A DNA stretch of 64,000 nt. It comes from Streptomyces roseochromogenus subsp. oscitans DS 12.976. Lineage in GTDB: Bacteria > Actinomycetota > Actinomycetes > Streptomycetales > Streptomycetaceae. The stretch is taken from positions 8,597,305-8,661,304 of the forward strand of contig NZ_CM002285.1 of assembly GCF_000497445.1 (NCBI RefSeq), in the 5' to 3' direction. The position numbers were made by a program, and so were the translations under genes. The notes under the pieces were generated by a model that saw nothing but the letters and a program-made list of their open reading frames with translations, had not been told where the DNA came from and did not search any database. Position 1 is the stretch's first letter; each line of letters begins with the position of its first letter. This document shows, piece after piece, positions 51,563 through 60,764 of the stretch.

Positions 51563-51605
51563 ATAGGTGCGGATGAGATTAATCAACGGCTGTTAGCCTG
51601 TCCAC

Positions 51606-52169
51606 ATGTCGCTCAAGTACGCCGTCCTGGCCGCCCTGCTGGAGGGTGAGGCCTCGGGCTACGAGCTGTCGAAGGCGTTCGACGTCTCGCTCGCGAACTT
51701 CTGGCCCGCAACTCCGCAGCAGCTCTACCGTGAGCTGGAGCGCCTCGCTCAGGACGGGCTGGTCCAGGCCCGGACCGTGCAGCAGGAACGGCGGCCGAAC
51801 AAGCGGATGTTCACGCTCACCGAGGCCGGCCGGACCGAGCTGGGCGCGTTCGCCGCCGAGCCCCCGAAACGGCCCACGGCCATCCGCGACGAACTCCTCA
51901 TCAAGATCCAGGCGATGGACGGCGGCGACACCGGGGTCACCCGCGCGCTGATCGAGGAGCGCAGGGGCTGGGCCCAGGGCAAGCTGGACCGCTACCGCCG
52001 GGTACAGGACCGCCTCCTCGACGGCCGCACCGAGGACGAGTACCTCCGCGAGGCCGACCGTATCGGCCCGTATCTCACGCTCGTGGCGGGGATCGCCTTC
52101 GAGGAGGAGAACCTGCGCTGGTGCGAACGGGTCCTCGCGGTGCTGCGGCAGCGGGTGGCCCTAGGCTGA
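51606..52169 (+). CDS. PadR-family transcriptional regulator
   Basis: A 187-residue regulator. The winged helix starts directly at the N-terminus (LKYAVLAALLEGEASGYELSKAF, then TPQQLYRELERLAQDGLV, the wing KRMFTLTEAGRTEL) as in PadR-s2 proteins, and the C-terminal helical dimerisation domain follows (from about residue 95). Divergent from the SnoaL-like gene 72 bp away, which is its probable target, and followed 4 bp later by a methyltransferase gene in the same direction. Confidence 0.92.
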   Translation: MSLKYAVLAALLEGEASGYELSKAFDVSLANFWPATPQQLYRELERLAQDGLVQARTVQQERRPNKRMFTLTEAGRTELGAFAAEPPKRPTAIRDELLIKIQAMDGGDTGVTRALIEERRGWAQGKLDRYRRVQDRLLDGRTEDEYLREADRIGPYLTLVAGIAFEEENLRWCERVLAVLRQRVALG

Positions 52170-52173
52170 GGAG

Positions 52174-52926
52174 ATGTTCGGTCCCGAAGGCCCCAGCCTG
52201 CGTGAACTCGCCGTGCAGGCGCTGTCGTCCGTCGAGCGTGGCTACGACCTGCTCGCCCCGAAGTTCGATCACACGCCGTTCCGGACGCCCGACGAGGTGC
52301 TGCGGTCCGTGGCGAAGGCGCTCGCCCCGCTCGGCCCCTTCGAGGACGGGCTCGACCTGTGCTGCGGCACGGGCGCGGGCGCCGAGGTGCTGACCGGGCT
52401 GTGCCGCCGCGGCGTCACCGGGGTCGACTTCAGCGCGGGCATGCTCGACGTCGCCCGGCAGCGGGTGCGGCCCGCCGGCGGGCCCGGGGTCGCCTGGGTG
52501 CGCGGCGACGCCCGTTCCCTGCCGTTCGGCTCCGCCTTCGATCTCGTGGTGTCCTTCGGCGCGTTCGGTCACTTCCTGCCACGGGAACTGCCGGGGCTGT
52601 TCGCCCAGGTCCACTCCGTCCTGCGGCCGGGCGGCCGGTTCGCCTTTCCGGTGTTCGCCCCGCCCCGTCCGACGCGGGCCGGTTTCTGGATGCTGCTCGG
52701 CTTCGACACGGTGATGCGGGTGCGCAACGCGCTGTGGCGGCCGCCGTTCGTCATGTACTACCGGGCCTTCCGGCTCGGCGCCGTACTCGGGGAGTTGGAG
52801 CGGGCGGGGTTCGCCGTCGACCTGTACGCCCTGCCCGAGTTCGGGTGGCGCGGCGACGGCAGCCCACGGGCCCGGCTGGTGGTGGCCCGGCGGGCTCAGC
52901 CGGCCGCGGGCAGCGTGAACTCGTAG
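52174..52926 (+). CDS. Class I SAM-dependent methyltransferase
   Basis: A 250-residue Rossmann-fold methyltransferase. Motif I is LDLCCGTGAGAEVL, motif II GVDFSAGML, then WVRGDARSLPFGSAFDLVVSFGAFGH and LRPGGRFAFPVF. The helix-rich cap near residues 165-205 probably sets substrate choice, which is not readable. It starts 4 bp after the PadR gene, so they are cotranscribed. Its last 31 bp overlap the 3' end of the convergent GntR gene. Confidence 0.9.
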   Translation: MFGPEGPSLRELAVQALSSVERGYDLLAPKFDHTPFRTPDEVLRSVAKALAPLGPFEDGLDLCCGTGAGAEVLTGLCRRGVTGVDFSAGMLDVARQRVRPAGGPGVAWVRGDARSLPFGSAFDLVVSFGAFGHFLPRELPGLFAQVHSVLRPGGRFAFPVFAPPRPTRAGFWMLLGFDTVMRVRNALWRPPFVMYYRAFRLGAVLGELERAGFAVDLYALPEFGWRGDGSPRARLVVARRAQPAAGSVNS

Positions 52927-53636
52927 ACCAGGGCGTCCCGTCCGGCGTCCACCACCAGATCCGTGATCTCCAGCGGCCGGGCGTACTGGTCGTGGACGCG
53001 CCGGGTCACCCGCATCGAGGAGGCGTCGGCCTGGCTGATGGAGTCGCGGTGGTGCAGGCACAGACCGGCCTTGCGCATCCAGTCGTAAGCCCGCCGCAGT
53101 TGCGCCGGGGTGGCGCCGTCGGCCCGGCCCCGGTACCGGGCCAGCTCCGCGACCTCGGCCAGCGCGACCGCCGAGAACGACGTCACCGCCGTCCGCAGCG
53201 ACCGGCCGTCCGGCGTGGCCGACCGGTAGCGGTGCACCAGCGTCGGCCGGAGCGGCGCCAGGCCCAGCGCCTGCGCGTGCTCCGGCGGTGGCGCCTCCCA
53301 GGTCACCGTGGCCAGGTCGACCGCGGACGGGTCCGCCGAGCGGGCGCCCAGCGGGAAGACCGGTGTCCCCTGGGCCCCGACCGGCAGGCCGGGCAGCGTG
53401 GCATGGCTGCCCCGCCGGTCGGTGGCGATCAGGCCGCTGCGCCGCAGCAGCTCCAGCGCCTGCCTGACGGTCTCCCGGCTGACCTGGAAGTGCGCGGCCA
53501 AGTGCCGCTCGCCCGGCAGCCGTTCACCGGGCGGAATGGTGCCGTCGCGCAGTTCGTCGAGCAGCAGCGCCGCGATCCGTCCGTACAGGGGCCGGTCGTC
53601 GCTCGGTGCGGGTTCGTGCGGGGTGGTGCGGGCCAT
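52896..53636 (-). CDS. GntR-family regulator with UTRA domain
   Basis: A 246-residue HutC-type repressor. The winged helix is in residues 15-85 (GERHLAAHFQVSRETVRQALELL, wing TDRRGSHAT), and the UTRA sensing domain follows, ending DQYARPLEITDLVVDAGRDALVYEF. The ATG at 53636 has GGAGGG upstream; the frame extends to 53693 without support. The acetyl xylan esterase-family gene lies just upstream on the same strand and may be a target. It converges on the methyltransferase gene with a short overlap. Confidence 0.9.
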   Translation of the reverse strand: MARTTPHEPAPSDDRPLYGRIAALLLDELRDGTIPPGERLPGERHLAAHFQVSRETVRQALELLRRSGLIATDRRGSHATLPGLPVGAQGTPVFPLGARSADPSAVDLATVTWEAPPPEHAQALGLAPLRPTLVHRYRSATPDGRSLRTAVTSFSAVALAEVAELARYRGRADGATPAQLRRAYDWMRKAGLCLHHRDSISQADASSMRVTRRVHDQYARPLEITDLVVDAGRDALVYEFTLPAAG

Positions 53637-53828
53637 GCCGCGCCCTCCTGTTGTGACAAGACGTAGCCGTGCGGGCTCATTGCGCGACCACAATTAGCAT
53701 TGGTCTAAACCACGAGGGAAGAGCACCCTGCGGGTTCGGCCGAAACCCACCCACACCTGCCTCGGCTTCGGCGAACCCGGTGTCCCGTGCGCGGACGGGA
53801 GGCCCTGTCCGTGCCCGCGCCCGTTGTC

Positions 53829-54797
53829 TCAGGCGTACGACCGCAGCCAGCGCACCTGCTCCGCCTCGTGGAACGGGCCGCCGCCCTCGTGGTCGTTGAA
53901 GTCGTAGACCTCGATCGCCTTGTCCTCGTGCGCCCAGGCGTTGAACGCGGCGAACACCGTCGACGGCGGGCAGGTCTGGTCCTCCAGCGCCGCCGAGAAC
54001 AGCGCCGGCGCCCGGCCCCGCGCCGCGAAGTGCACCCCGTCGAAGTACGACAGCGTGCGCCGCACCTCCGCCGAGCGGCCGCGATGCGTCTTGAGGAACA
54101 GGCCGATCTCACGGTACGGATGACGGACCGTCAGCGTCATCGCGCGCGGGAAGTCGCACAGGAAGGGCACGTCCGGCGCCACCGCGACCAGATCGGGCAC
54201 CAGCGCGCCGACGGCCAGGGTGATGCCGCCGCCCTGGCTCGCGCCGAGCGCCACGGTCCGCGCCGCGTCGGTCAGCGGGTGCGCACGGGCCGCCTCGACG
54301 GCGCGTACGGCGTCCGTGAACACCCGGCGGTAGTAGTAGTTCTCAGGCGCGTCGACGCCGCGTGTCATGAAGCCGGGGTACGCCGGAGCCGCGCCCACCG
54401 GGTCCGGCGTGCCACCACCGGCGCCCCAGGCGCTGCCCTGGCCGCGGGTGTCCATCACGAAGTGCGCCCGGCCCGTCGACGCCCAGAGCAGGTTCTCGTG
54501 CGGCAGGCCGCGCCCGCCGCCGTAGCCGATGAACTCCACGACCAGCGGCAGGGGTTGGTCCGCCCCGACGGGCAGCCGCAGCCAGCCCTTGACCGGGTGG
54601 CCGCCGAACCCGGCGAACGTCACGTCGTACACCTCGACCGTGGACAGCCCGGCGTCCACCGGCTCGAATCGGGCGTCCAGCGCGTGCTCGCGTGCCTCCG
54701 CCAAGGTCTTGTCCCAGAAGGCGTCGAAGTCCTCGGGCTCGACGGACTCGCTGCGGTGGGTGCGGAGCTCGTCGAGGGGAAGGTCGAACAGGGCCAT
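53829..54797 (-). CDS. Acetyl xylan esterase / cephalosporin-C deacetylase family hydrolase
   Basis: A 322-residue alpha/beta hydrolase of the AXE1 family (carbohydrate esterase 7). FDAFWDKTLAEA is the typical N-terminal helix, VMDTRGQG lines the active site and GASQGGG carries the nucleophile serine; the aspartate in ALEDQTCPP and a histidine in FNDHEGGG complete the triad. There is no signal peptide, so it deacetylates imported acetylated xylo-oligosaccharides or similar esters in the cytosol. AAAGGCGG precedes the ATG at 54797. Confidence 0.93.
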   Translation of the reverse strand: MALFDLPLDELRTHRSESVEPEDFDAFWDKTLAEAREHALDARFEPVDAGLSTVEVYDVTFAGFGGHPVKGWLRLPVGADQPLPLVVEFIGYGGGRGLPHENLLWASTGRAHFVMDTRGQGSAWGAGGGTPDPVGAAPAYPGFMTRGVDAPENYYYRRVFTDAVRAVEAARAHPLTDAARTVALGASQGGGITLAVGALVPDLVAVAPDVPFLCDFPRAMTLTVRHPYREIGLFLKTHRGRSAEVRRTLSYFDGVHFAARGRAPALFSAALEDQTCPPSTVFAAFNAWAHEDKAIEVYDFNDHEGGGPFHEAEQVRWLRSYA

Positions 54798-54903
54798 CAG
54801 CAACCGCCTTTGTGAGGAAAACAGCGTCAGCTCACCGTACGCGGAGGTTCGGAGAACGGAACGGCAAGCTTTTGCCCCCTGCCCCTCGGCGGCCGGGTCA
54901 CTC

Positions 54904-55488
54904 TCACGCCTGTGGCTGGGTCCACCTCGGTCCCGTGCGCTCCCACTCCCGCTCCCACTCCGCGAGCCGGTGCCGCAGCGCGATCCGCCGCTCGACGGCG
55001 TGTCCGAGGAGTACGACGGCCGCCGCACCGCCCGCCGCGCACACCCCGACGGTCACCGCGTGCTGCAGGACCGCCGCCCGGTCCGGCGGCGGCGCGACAC
55101 CGCGGCCGCGGGCGTCGAACCACACCGTGACCGTGCTTCCGGTCCGGGTCCCGGCCGGCACCCGGGCCCACGCCGTACGGGTCCCCTTGCCGGGCTCGGT
55201 CCAGCGGACCTGGGCACGGTACGGATGCTCGCGGTCGCTCTGCACGGCGGACACCGGCTCGGCCCGGTCGCCGATCACCAGCGCCCGCACCTGGTGGCGT
55301 TCGGCCCGCTGTGCGGCCGCGAGGGTCCGGGCATGGTCAAGAGCGTGCAGCCCCGCGGCCACGCCGACCAGAGGCGTGACGACGAACAGCAGGACGGCGA
55401 CGATCAGCACCGTCCACGCCTCGATGACATCCGAGCGGCGCCGCAGCGGATTGCCCTGCCAGCGCCAGCCGCGCACCCGGGTACGCAT
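54904..55488 (-). CDS. Rv1733c-like two-helix membrane protein
   Basis: A 194-residue membrane protein. One helix spans about residues 25-45 (VLIVAVLLFVVTPLVGVAAGL), an extracytoplasmic domain of about 90 residues follows (YRAQVRWTEPGKGTRTAWARVP, VTVWFDARG), and a second helix spans 140-165. This is the layout of the Rv1733c family common in actinobacteria, function unknown. ATG 55488 has GAGGAGG; the frame open to 55638 is not needed. Confidence 0.85.
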   Translation of the reverse strand: MRTRVRGWRWQGNPLRRRSDVIEAWTVLIVAVLLFVVTPLVGVAAGLHALDHARTLAAAQRAERHQVRALVIGDRAEPVSAVQSDREHPYRAQVRWTEPGKGTRTAWARVPAGTRTGSTVTVWFDARGRGVAPPPDRAAVLQHAVTVGVCAAGGAAAVVLLGHAVERRIALRHRLAEWEREWERTGPRWTQPQA

Positions 55489-55681
55489 GCCCACCTCCTC
55501 GCACCGTCGGAGCCGGAGAGCAGCCGAGCCGGTCGCCGGCCCGCCACCCCCACCGCTCACGCACACGAGCGTCCACACACGTCTCGTACCCCGTACGGAG
55601 CACCTCGCCCACACGACGAACCGCGAGTTCGAGCCCACCTGGAGCGCGGAATCACGCCACGCGCCCCACGATCACGTGGCC

Positions 55682-55705
55682 GACCCCGGCGCTCGAACCG
55701 GGGTC
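55682..55705. terminator. Hairpin terminator of the oxidoreductase operon
   Basis: GACCCCGG (55682-55689) pairs perfectly with CCGGGGTC (55698-55705) with an 8-base loop. It begins at the flavin reductase stop codon on the minus strand. Confidence 0.72.
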
Positions 55706-56505
55706 AGCCGAAGCGCTCGATACGGATCCGGTCCACCGGCTGGCCCGCGGCGACCAGCAGCCGGGACGCGTGTTCGGCGAAACCATTGGATCCGCACACA
55801 TAGGCCTCCCACCCACCGGAAGGCTCCTCGGCCAGGAGCGGCGCCACATGTGCGGCCGCCAGACGTCCCACCGCCATCCCCTGCGGGGCGCTGCGGGTGA
55901 AGACGGGCGTCGTCTCCGCGCCCAGCTCGGAGGCGTAGATCAGCTCCTTGGGGCTGCGCGCCGACACCAGCATGCGCAGCGGCACGGTGAGGCCGTGCCC
56001 GCGGTGGTGCCGCACCATCGACATCAGCGGGACGATCCCCGAGCCGGCGCCGAGCAGCAGCGCGGGCCGGTCGCCCGGCCAGGCGAAGAAACCGCTGAGC
56101 GGTCCGCGCACCTCGACCGTGTCACCGGGGCGGGCCACGGTGTGGAACCAGCCGGAGACCTCGCCGTCCGGCACATGGTCCAAGGTCAGCTCGATGTGCC
56201 CGGAGCCGTCCGGCGCCGACGCGATCGAGTAGTGACGCTGCGCCACATAGCCGTCCGGCGCGGTCAGCCGCAGCATCAGGTGCTGGCCGGGCAGATGCCC
56301 CGCCCAGCCCGGCACCGCCAGCCGGAAGGTGGCCGCCTGCGGGGTCTCGCGCCGGATCTCCGTCAGCGTGGCGGTCTGCCACACCGCCGCCGCCTGCTCG
56401 CTCACCGCGATGCGCCCGGGCACCGCGAACCGCGCGGCCGGAGCGCCTGAACCGGTTGCCGGGGCGATCGGGTCCGGCGCTGCCGGGTCGCTCGTCGTCA
56501 CCGTG

Positions 56506-56513
<8 letters not shown>
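55704..56513 (-). CDS. Ferredoxin-NADP reductase-like flavoprotein
   Basis: A 269-residue reductase. After about 35 variable residues, RHYSIASAPD is the FAD-binding RxYS motif, VEVRGPLSGFF continues the flavin domain, LLLGAGSGIVPLMSMVRH is the nucleotide-binding GxGxxP block and YVCGSNGFAEHASRLL the C-terminal pyridine-nucleotide motif. There is no 2Fe-2S domain. GTG 56513 overlaps the stop of the molybdopterin oxidoreductase gene by eight bases, so the proteins likely form an electron-transfer pair. Confidence 0.88.
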
Positions 56514-57111
<598 letters not shown>

Positions 57112-57296
57112 ACTTCAACCGTACGCTGTCGTACCGGGTGCTCCGTCCCTGGTCATAGCGCCGATGATGGCCTGGTCACCGCCCGATGATTGCGTGCTTA
57201 TGAACTCTTTCGGCCCAGGGGAATAGCTCTGCGGCGCTTCTCCTTTGCCCTCGGTGCCGGCACCGGTACACCGGTGACAGCGCGAGAGAGCGAGGT

Positions 57297-58226
57297 ATGA
57301 GCATGCCCAAGGCGTATGTCTACACGCGGCACGGAGGACCGGAGACCGAGGCGCTGATCGACCTGGACCGCCCGAGTCCCGGCCCCGGCGAGATCCTGAT
57401 CGCGGTCCGCGCGGCGGGCGTCAATCCCGTCGACTGGAAGATGCGCCAGGGTTTCCGCAGCCCCGGCGAGGACGAGCGCGTCTTCCCCATGGTCTTCGGC
57501 AGCGAGGCGGCCGGCGTCGTGGAGGAGGCCGGCGCGGGGGTCTCCGGATTCGCCGCCGGCGACGAGGTGTTCGGCAGCACCACCCGTGGCGGGTACGCCG
57601 AGTACGCCCTGCTGGCCGCCGGTGTGACCGCCCACAAGCCTGCCGCGCTGTCCTTCCGCGACGCCGCCACGCTCCCGGTCGCCGCCGCCACCGCCTACGA
57701 CGGTCTCCGCCAGCTCGACCTGCCCGCAGACGCGACCCTGCTGGTGACGGGCGCGGGCGGCGGGGTCGGCAGCGCGGTCGTGCAGATCGCCCGCGCCTTC
57801 GGACTGCGCGTCGTGGGCGTGGCGAGCGCGGGCAAGAAGGACTTCGTGGCGTCCCTCGGCGCGGTGCACGTGTCCTCCGGGCCCGAACTGGCCGAGCGGG
57901 TGCGGGCCGTCGCCCGCGACGGCATCGACGGGGTGTACGACCTGGTGGGCGGCCCGGTGCTCACCGAGGCCGCCGAGTTGCTCAAGGACCGCAGCAAGCT
58001 GGTCACCGCCGGCTCCCCGCAGGAGACCGTCGCCGCGCTCGGCGGCGACCGCGTCCAGCGCGCCCGCACCGCCGCCGTCCTGGAGGCGGTGGCCGACCTC
58101 GCCGTGCGCGGCGCGCTGAATCCGCACGTGACCCGTGCCTTCCCGCTTCAGGAGGCAGGCGCGGCGCTGCGCGCCGTCGAGGACGGGCACACCCTCGGCA
58201 AGATCGTGATCGAGGTGGGCGCGTGA
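57297..58226 (+). CDS. NADP-dependent zinc-free MDR oxidoreductase
   Basis: A 309-residue quinone oxidoreductase-like enzyme. GVNPVDWKMRQG in the GroES domain and VTGAGGGVGSAVVQIA in the Rossmann domain define it. Unlike the enzyme at 1950 it belongs to the NADP-dependent reductase subgroup with ending LGKIVIEV. The start may be 57297 or 57303 (GAGG at 57292-57295 suits the second). It is coupled to the following GNAT gene by GTGA. Confidence 0.9.
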   Translation: MSMPKAYVYTRHGGPETEALIDLDRPSPGPGEILIAVRAAGVNPVDWKMRQGFRSPGEDERVFPMVFGSEAAGVVEEAGAGVSGFAAGDEVFGSTTRGGYAEYALLAAGVTAHKPAALSFRDAATLPVAAATAYDGLRQLDLPADATLLVTGAGGGVGSAVVQIARAFGLRVVGVASAGKKDFVASLGAVHVSSGPELAERVRAVARDGIDGVYDLVGGPVLTEAAELLKDRSKLVTAGSPQETVAALGGDRVQRARTAAVLEAVADLAVRGALNPHVTRAFPLQEAGAALRAVEDGHTLGKIVIEVGA

Positions 58227-58984
58227 GCGTCATAGCCGGCCCGGGCGTCGGCGAGCAGACCCCCGCTGACGCCCCGCACGTCCTCGACAACCCCGCCCTC
58301 GCCTCACTGACCGGCCCGCACGCCCGCTTCGCCGAGCGGCGCGGCCGGGTGCTGCGCTATCCCGTCGACGTGTCGCCCTGGCTGGCGCTGCCCGACGCAC
58401 CGGACGCACGGGACTGGGCGGACCTTGCCGCGCTCGCCGGTCCCGGCGCGGAGATCCCGCTGCCGGGCTACCGGGGTGAGCTCCCGGACGGCTGGGAGAT
58501 CACCTTCCGGGTCGAAGGCGTGCAGTTCGTGGACGACGGCCTGGCCGCCGCGCCGGACGCGGAGGCGGTCGCCCTCGGCCCGGCGGACGTCCCCGAGATG
58601 CTCGACCTCGTGGCCCGCACCCAGCCCGGCCCCTTCGAGCCGCGCACCATCGAACTCGGCACCTACCTCGGCATCCGCCGAGACGGCGCGCTGATCGCCA
58701 TGGCGGGGGAGCGGCTGCACCCGCCGGGCTGGACCGAGATCAGCGCGGTCTGCACCGACCCGGCCTTCCGCGGCGAGGGCCTCGCCACCCGGCTCGTCCT
58801 CGCGGTCGCGCACGGCATACGGATGCGCGGCGAGACACCGTTCCTGCACACCGGCGCCCACAACACTCACGCGATCCGGCTGTACGAATCCCTGGGCTTC
58901 CGGCTGCGCCGGCGTACGGCCTTCCTCGCGGCCCGCGCCCCGGAGCGACTGGCGGACGACCGGGCCGCGGTGCCGGTGGCGTGA
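58223..58984 (+). CDS. GNAT acetyltransferase (FR47-like)
   Basis: A 253-residue protein. The N-terminal 110 residues form a degenerate GNAT-like half; the C-terminal half is a standard acetyl-CoA-binding domain (EISAVCTDPAFRGEGLATRLVLAVAHGI, then HNTHAIRLYESLGFRLRRRT). The pyrophosphate loop is F-R-G-E-G-L-A. Its GTG lies inside the stop of the oxidoreductase gene. Substrate unknown; possibly detoxification. Confidence 0.9.
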   Translation: MSVIAGPGVGEQTPADAPHVLDNPALASLTGPHARFAERRGRVLRYPVDVSPWLALPDAPDARDWADLAALAGPGAEIPLPGYRGELPDGWEITFRVEGVQFVDDGLAAAPDAEAVALGPADVPEMLDLVARTQPGPFEPRTIELGTYLGIRRDGALIAMAGERLHPPGWTEISAVCTDPAFRGEGLATRLVLAVAHGIRMRGETPFLHTGAHNTHAIRLYESLGFRLRRRTAFLAARAPERLADDRAAVPVA

Positions 58985-59044
58985 CCGCCACGAGCGCGAG
59001 CGCCCGCGCCCGGTGACCTCGGGACAGGCGCCGCGAGCGGCGGG

Positions 59045-59494
59045 TCACGCGGGTCGGTCGGACCCGGTCTCGCCCGGACCCGCGTTGTACCGCTCCAGGT
59101 AGGCCGCGAAGCGCACCAGGTCCTCCTCCGGCCAGTCCGCCAGCCGCTCGCGGAACGCGGCCCGGCGGCTGCGGGTGACCTGGGCGAGGATCTCCCGGCC
59201 GGCTTCTGTCAGATGCAGCACCTGGACCCGGTGGTCCTCCGGGTCCAGGCGGCGCTCGATCAGCCCGGCCCGCTCCAGCGCGGACACCTGGCGGCTGACC
59301 GTGGACTTGTCGAGCGCGTAGTGCGCCGCCAGGTCCGTGGCCCGGCAGCCGTCGCGCTCCTCCAGATGGCCGAGCAGGGTGTACGACACCAGCGACAGCT
59401 CGGGGTGCATACGGCCCGCCGAGGCACGGGCCCGGCGGGCGAAGATGGTCATCTCGCGCTGGATCGTCTCGACGGCCGACTCCGCTGCGCTCAC
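59045..59494 (-). CDS. MarR-family regulator divergent from a membrane export protein
   Basis: A 149-residue regulator. CRATDLAAHYALDKSTVSRQVSALERAGLIERRLDPEDHRVQVLHLTEAG is a canonical MarR DNA-binding domain with wing. GTG 59494 follows GGAGG. It faces a membrane protein gene whose promoter region holds two similar palindromes, so it most likely represses both. No redox cysteine is present, so a small-molecule ligand is likely. Confidence 0.92.
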   Translation of the reverse strand: MSAAESAVETIQREMTIFARRARASAGRMHPELSLVSYTLLGHLEERDGCRATDLAAHYALDKSTVSRQVSALERAGLIERRLDPEDHRVQVLHLTEAGREILAQVTRSRRAAFRERLADWPEEDLVRFAAYLERYNAGPGETGSDRPA

Positions 59495-59518
59495 GGGAAT
59501 ACCTCCTCCGGCGTTCTA

Positions 59519-59559
59519 GTTGTATAGTACAACTTGAAATGGAAGTTGCATAAGCCAAC
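59519..59559. promoter_or_regulatory. MarR operator pair
   Basis: GTTGTA-TAG-TACAAC (59519-59533) is a perfect palindrome of the size MarR dimers bind. A weaker second site, GTTGCATAAGCCAAC (59545-59559), follows 26 bp later. Both lie between the divergent MarR and membrane protein starts in an AT-rich gap. Confidence 0.78.
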
Positions 59560-59577
59560 CTTTGGAGGTCGCCCGCG

Positions 59578-60663
59578 ATGAGGTCACCGGCACTGCGCCA
59601 TGTGCTCACGCACCTGATCACCCCGCTGCTGATGTGCATAGGCATGGGGCTCGCATACATGGGTGCCTTCGTCACCCCCGAGCCGCACCACCTGCCGGTC
59701 GCCGTCGTCGGCACCACCCCGCAGGCGAAGGTCTTCGCCCAGTCGGTCAAGGACACCGCCGGGGACAAGCTCGACGTCCGCACGGTCGCCACCCGCGCCG
59801 ACGCCGTCGGCCTGCTCAAGTCCCGCGCTGTGACCGGCGCCTATGTGCCGAGCGCACACACGCCCGAGCTGCTGGTGGCGAGCGCCGCCTCCGACATGGG
59901 CGCGACGGCCGTCGAGAAGGTGTTCACGCCGGTCGCCGCCAAGGAGGGCGTGCCGCTGAAGGTCACCGACGTGGCCGCGCCGGTCGCCGACGACCCCACC
60001 GGCCAGGGCCTGTTCTTCCTGCTGATCGCCCTCAGCATCGGCTCCTACGCCTCGGTCGCCGCCCTCGGTGCCGCGGGCGCCGGGCTCGCCATGCGGGTTC
60101 GGGCGCTGCTCGTGCTCGGCGTCTCCGCCGTGGTCAGCGGCATCGGCGCGCTGCTCGCAGGACCGGTCTTCCACCTCGCGCACCACGACCTCGCGGGCGT
60201 GTGGGGCATGGCCTGGCTGTACTCGGCCGGCATCCTCTTCATCGGCGTCGGCCTGCACACCTTCCTCAAGCGGTGGACGACGCTCACCATGATGGTGCTG
60301 TTCGTCATGCTCAACTTCACCAGCTCCGGCGGGTTGTTCCGCCCCGAGCTGCAGAACGGCTTCTTCGGCACCCTGCACGCCTTCTGGAACGGCGCCGGCT
60401 TCGTCGAGGGCATCCGCAGCCTGCTGTACTTCGGCGACGACGGCCTCGCACGCAACGTGTGGACCCTCGTGGTCTGGCTGCTGGTGGGCCTGGTGGTGAC
60501 CGGCATCGCGGCCCTGTACGAGCGGCCCCGGAAGGCCCGGCACGCGGCCGGCCACGGCGAGCCCGCCGCGCAGACGGCTGCAGTGCCGATCCCCGCGCGG
60601 CCCGCTGAGCAGGAAGCCGCGGAAGAGATCGAAGAAGAGGTCGAGGAGACGGTCGGCGTCTGA
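59578..60663 (+). CDS. YhgE/Pip/ABC-2-like membrane protein (DUF3533-like)
   Basis: A 361-residue membrane protein with one N-terminal helix (residues 12-30), an extracytoplasmic domain of about 110 residues, then five or six helices (from about 145 to 315), and an acidic C-terminal tail (EEIEEEVEETV). This is the layout of ABC-2 permease-like YhgE/Pip proteins linked to export or phage/drug sensitivity. GGAGG precedes ATG 59578. It is likely controlled by the divergent MarR protein. Confidence 0.82.
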   Translation: MRSPALRHVLTHLITPLLMCIGMGLAYMGAFVTPEPHHLPVAVVGTTPQAKVFAQSVKDTAGDKLDVRTVATRADAVGLLKSRAVTGAYVPSAHTPELLVASAASDMGATAVEKVFTPVAAKEGVPLKVTDVAAPVADDPTGQGLFFLLIALSIGSYASVAALGAAGAGLAMRVRALLVLGVSAVVSGIGALLAGPVFHLAHHDLAGVWGMAWLYSAGILFIGVGLHTFLKRWTTLTMMVLFVMLNFTSSGGLFRPELQNGFFGTLHAFWNGAGFVEGIRSLLYFGDDGLARNVWTLVVWLLVGLVVTGIAALYERPRKARHAAGHGEPAAQTAAVPIPARPAEQEAAEEIEEEVEETVGV

Positions 60664-60710
60664 CCCGATACCGGCCAGGGACGGGTATCTGATCTGTCGT
60701 CGGCCACGGG

Positions 60711-60748
60711 CAGGGAGCGCGCCCGGCGCTGACGGGCGCGGCTCCCTG
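60711..60748. terminator. Bidirectional hairpin terminator
   Basis: CAGGGAGCGCGCCCG (60711-60725) pairs with CGGGCGCGGCTCCCTG (60733-60748) with one bulged base. It separates two convergent genes. Confidence 0.8.
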
Positions 60749-60764
60749 CCGGCGCGTCATCCCC

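Noticed and set aside
55682..55705. tRNA T-arm (CCCCGG-TTCGAGCG-CCGGGG on the minus strand)
   Set aside because: The loop is eight bases, there is no acceptor or anticodon stem around it, and it fits a terminator after the flavin reductase.
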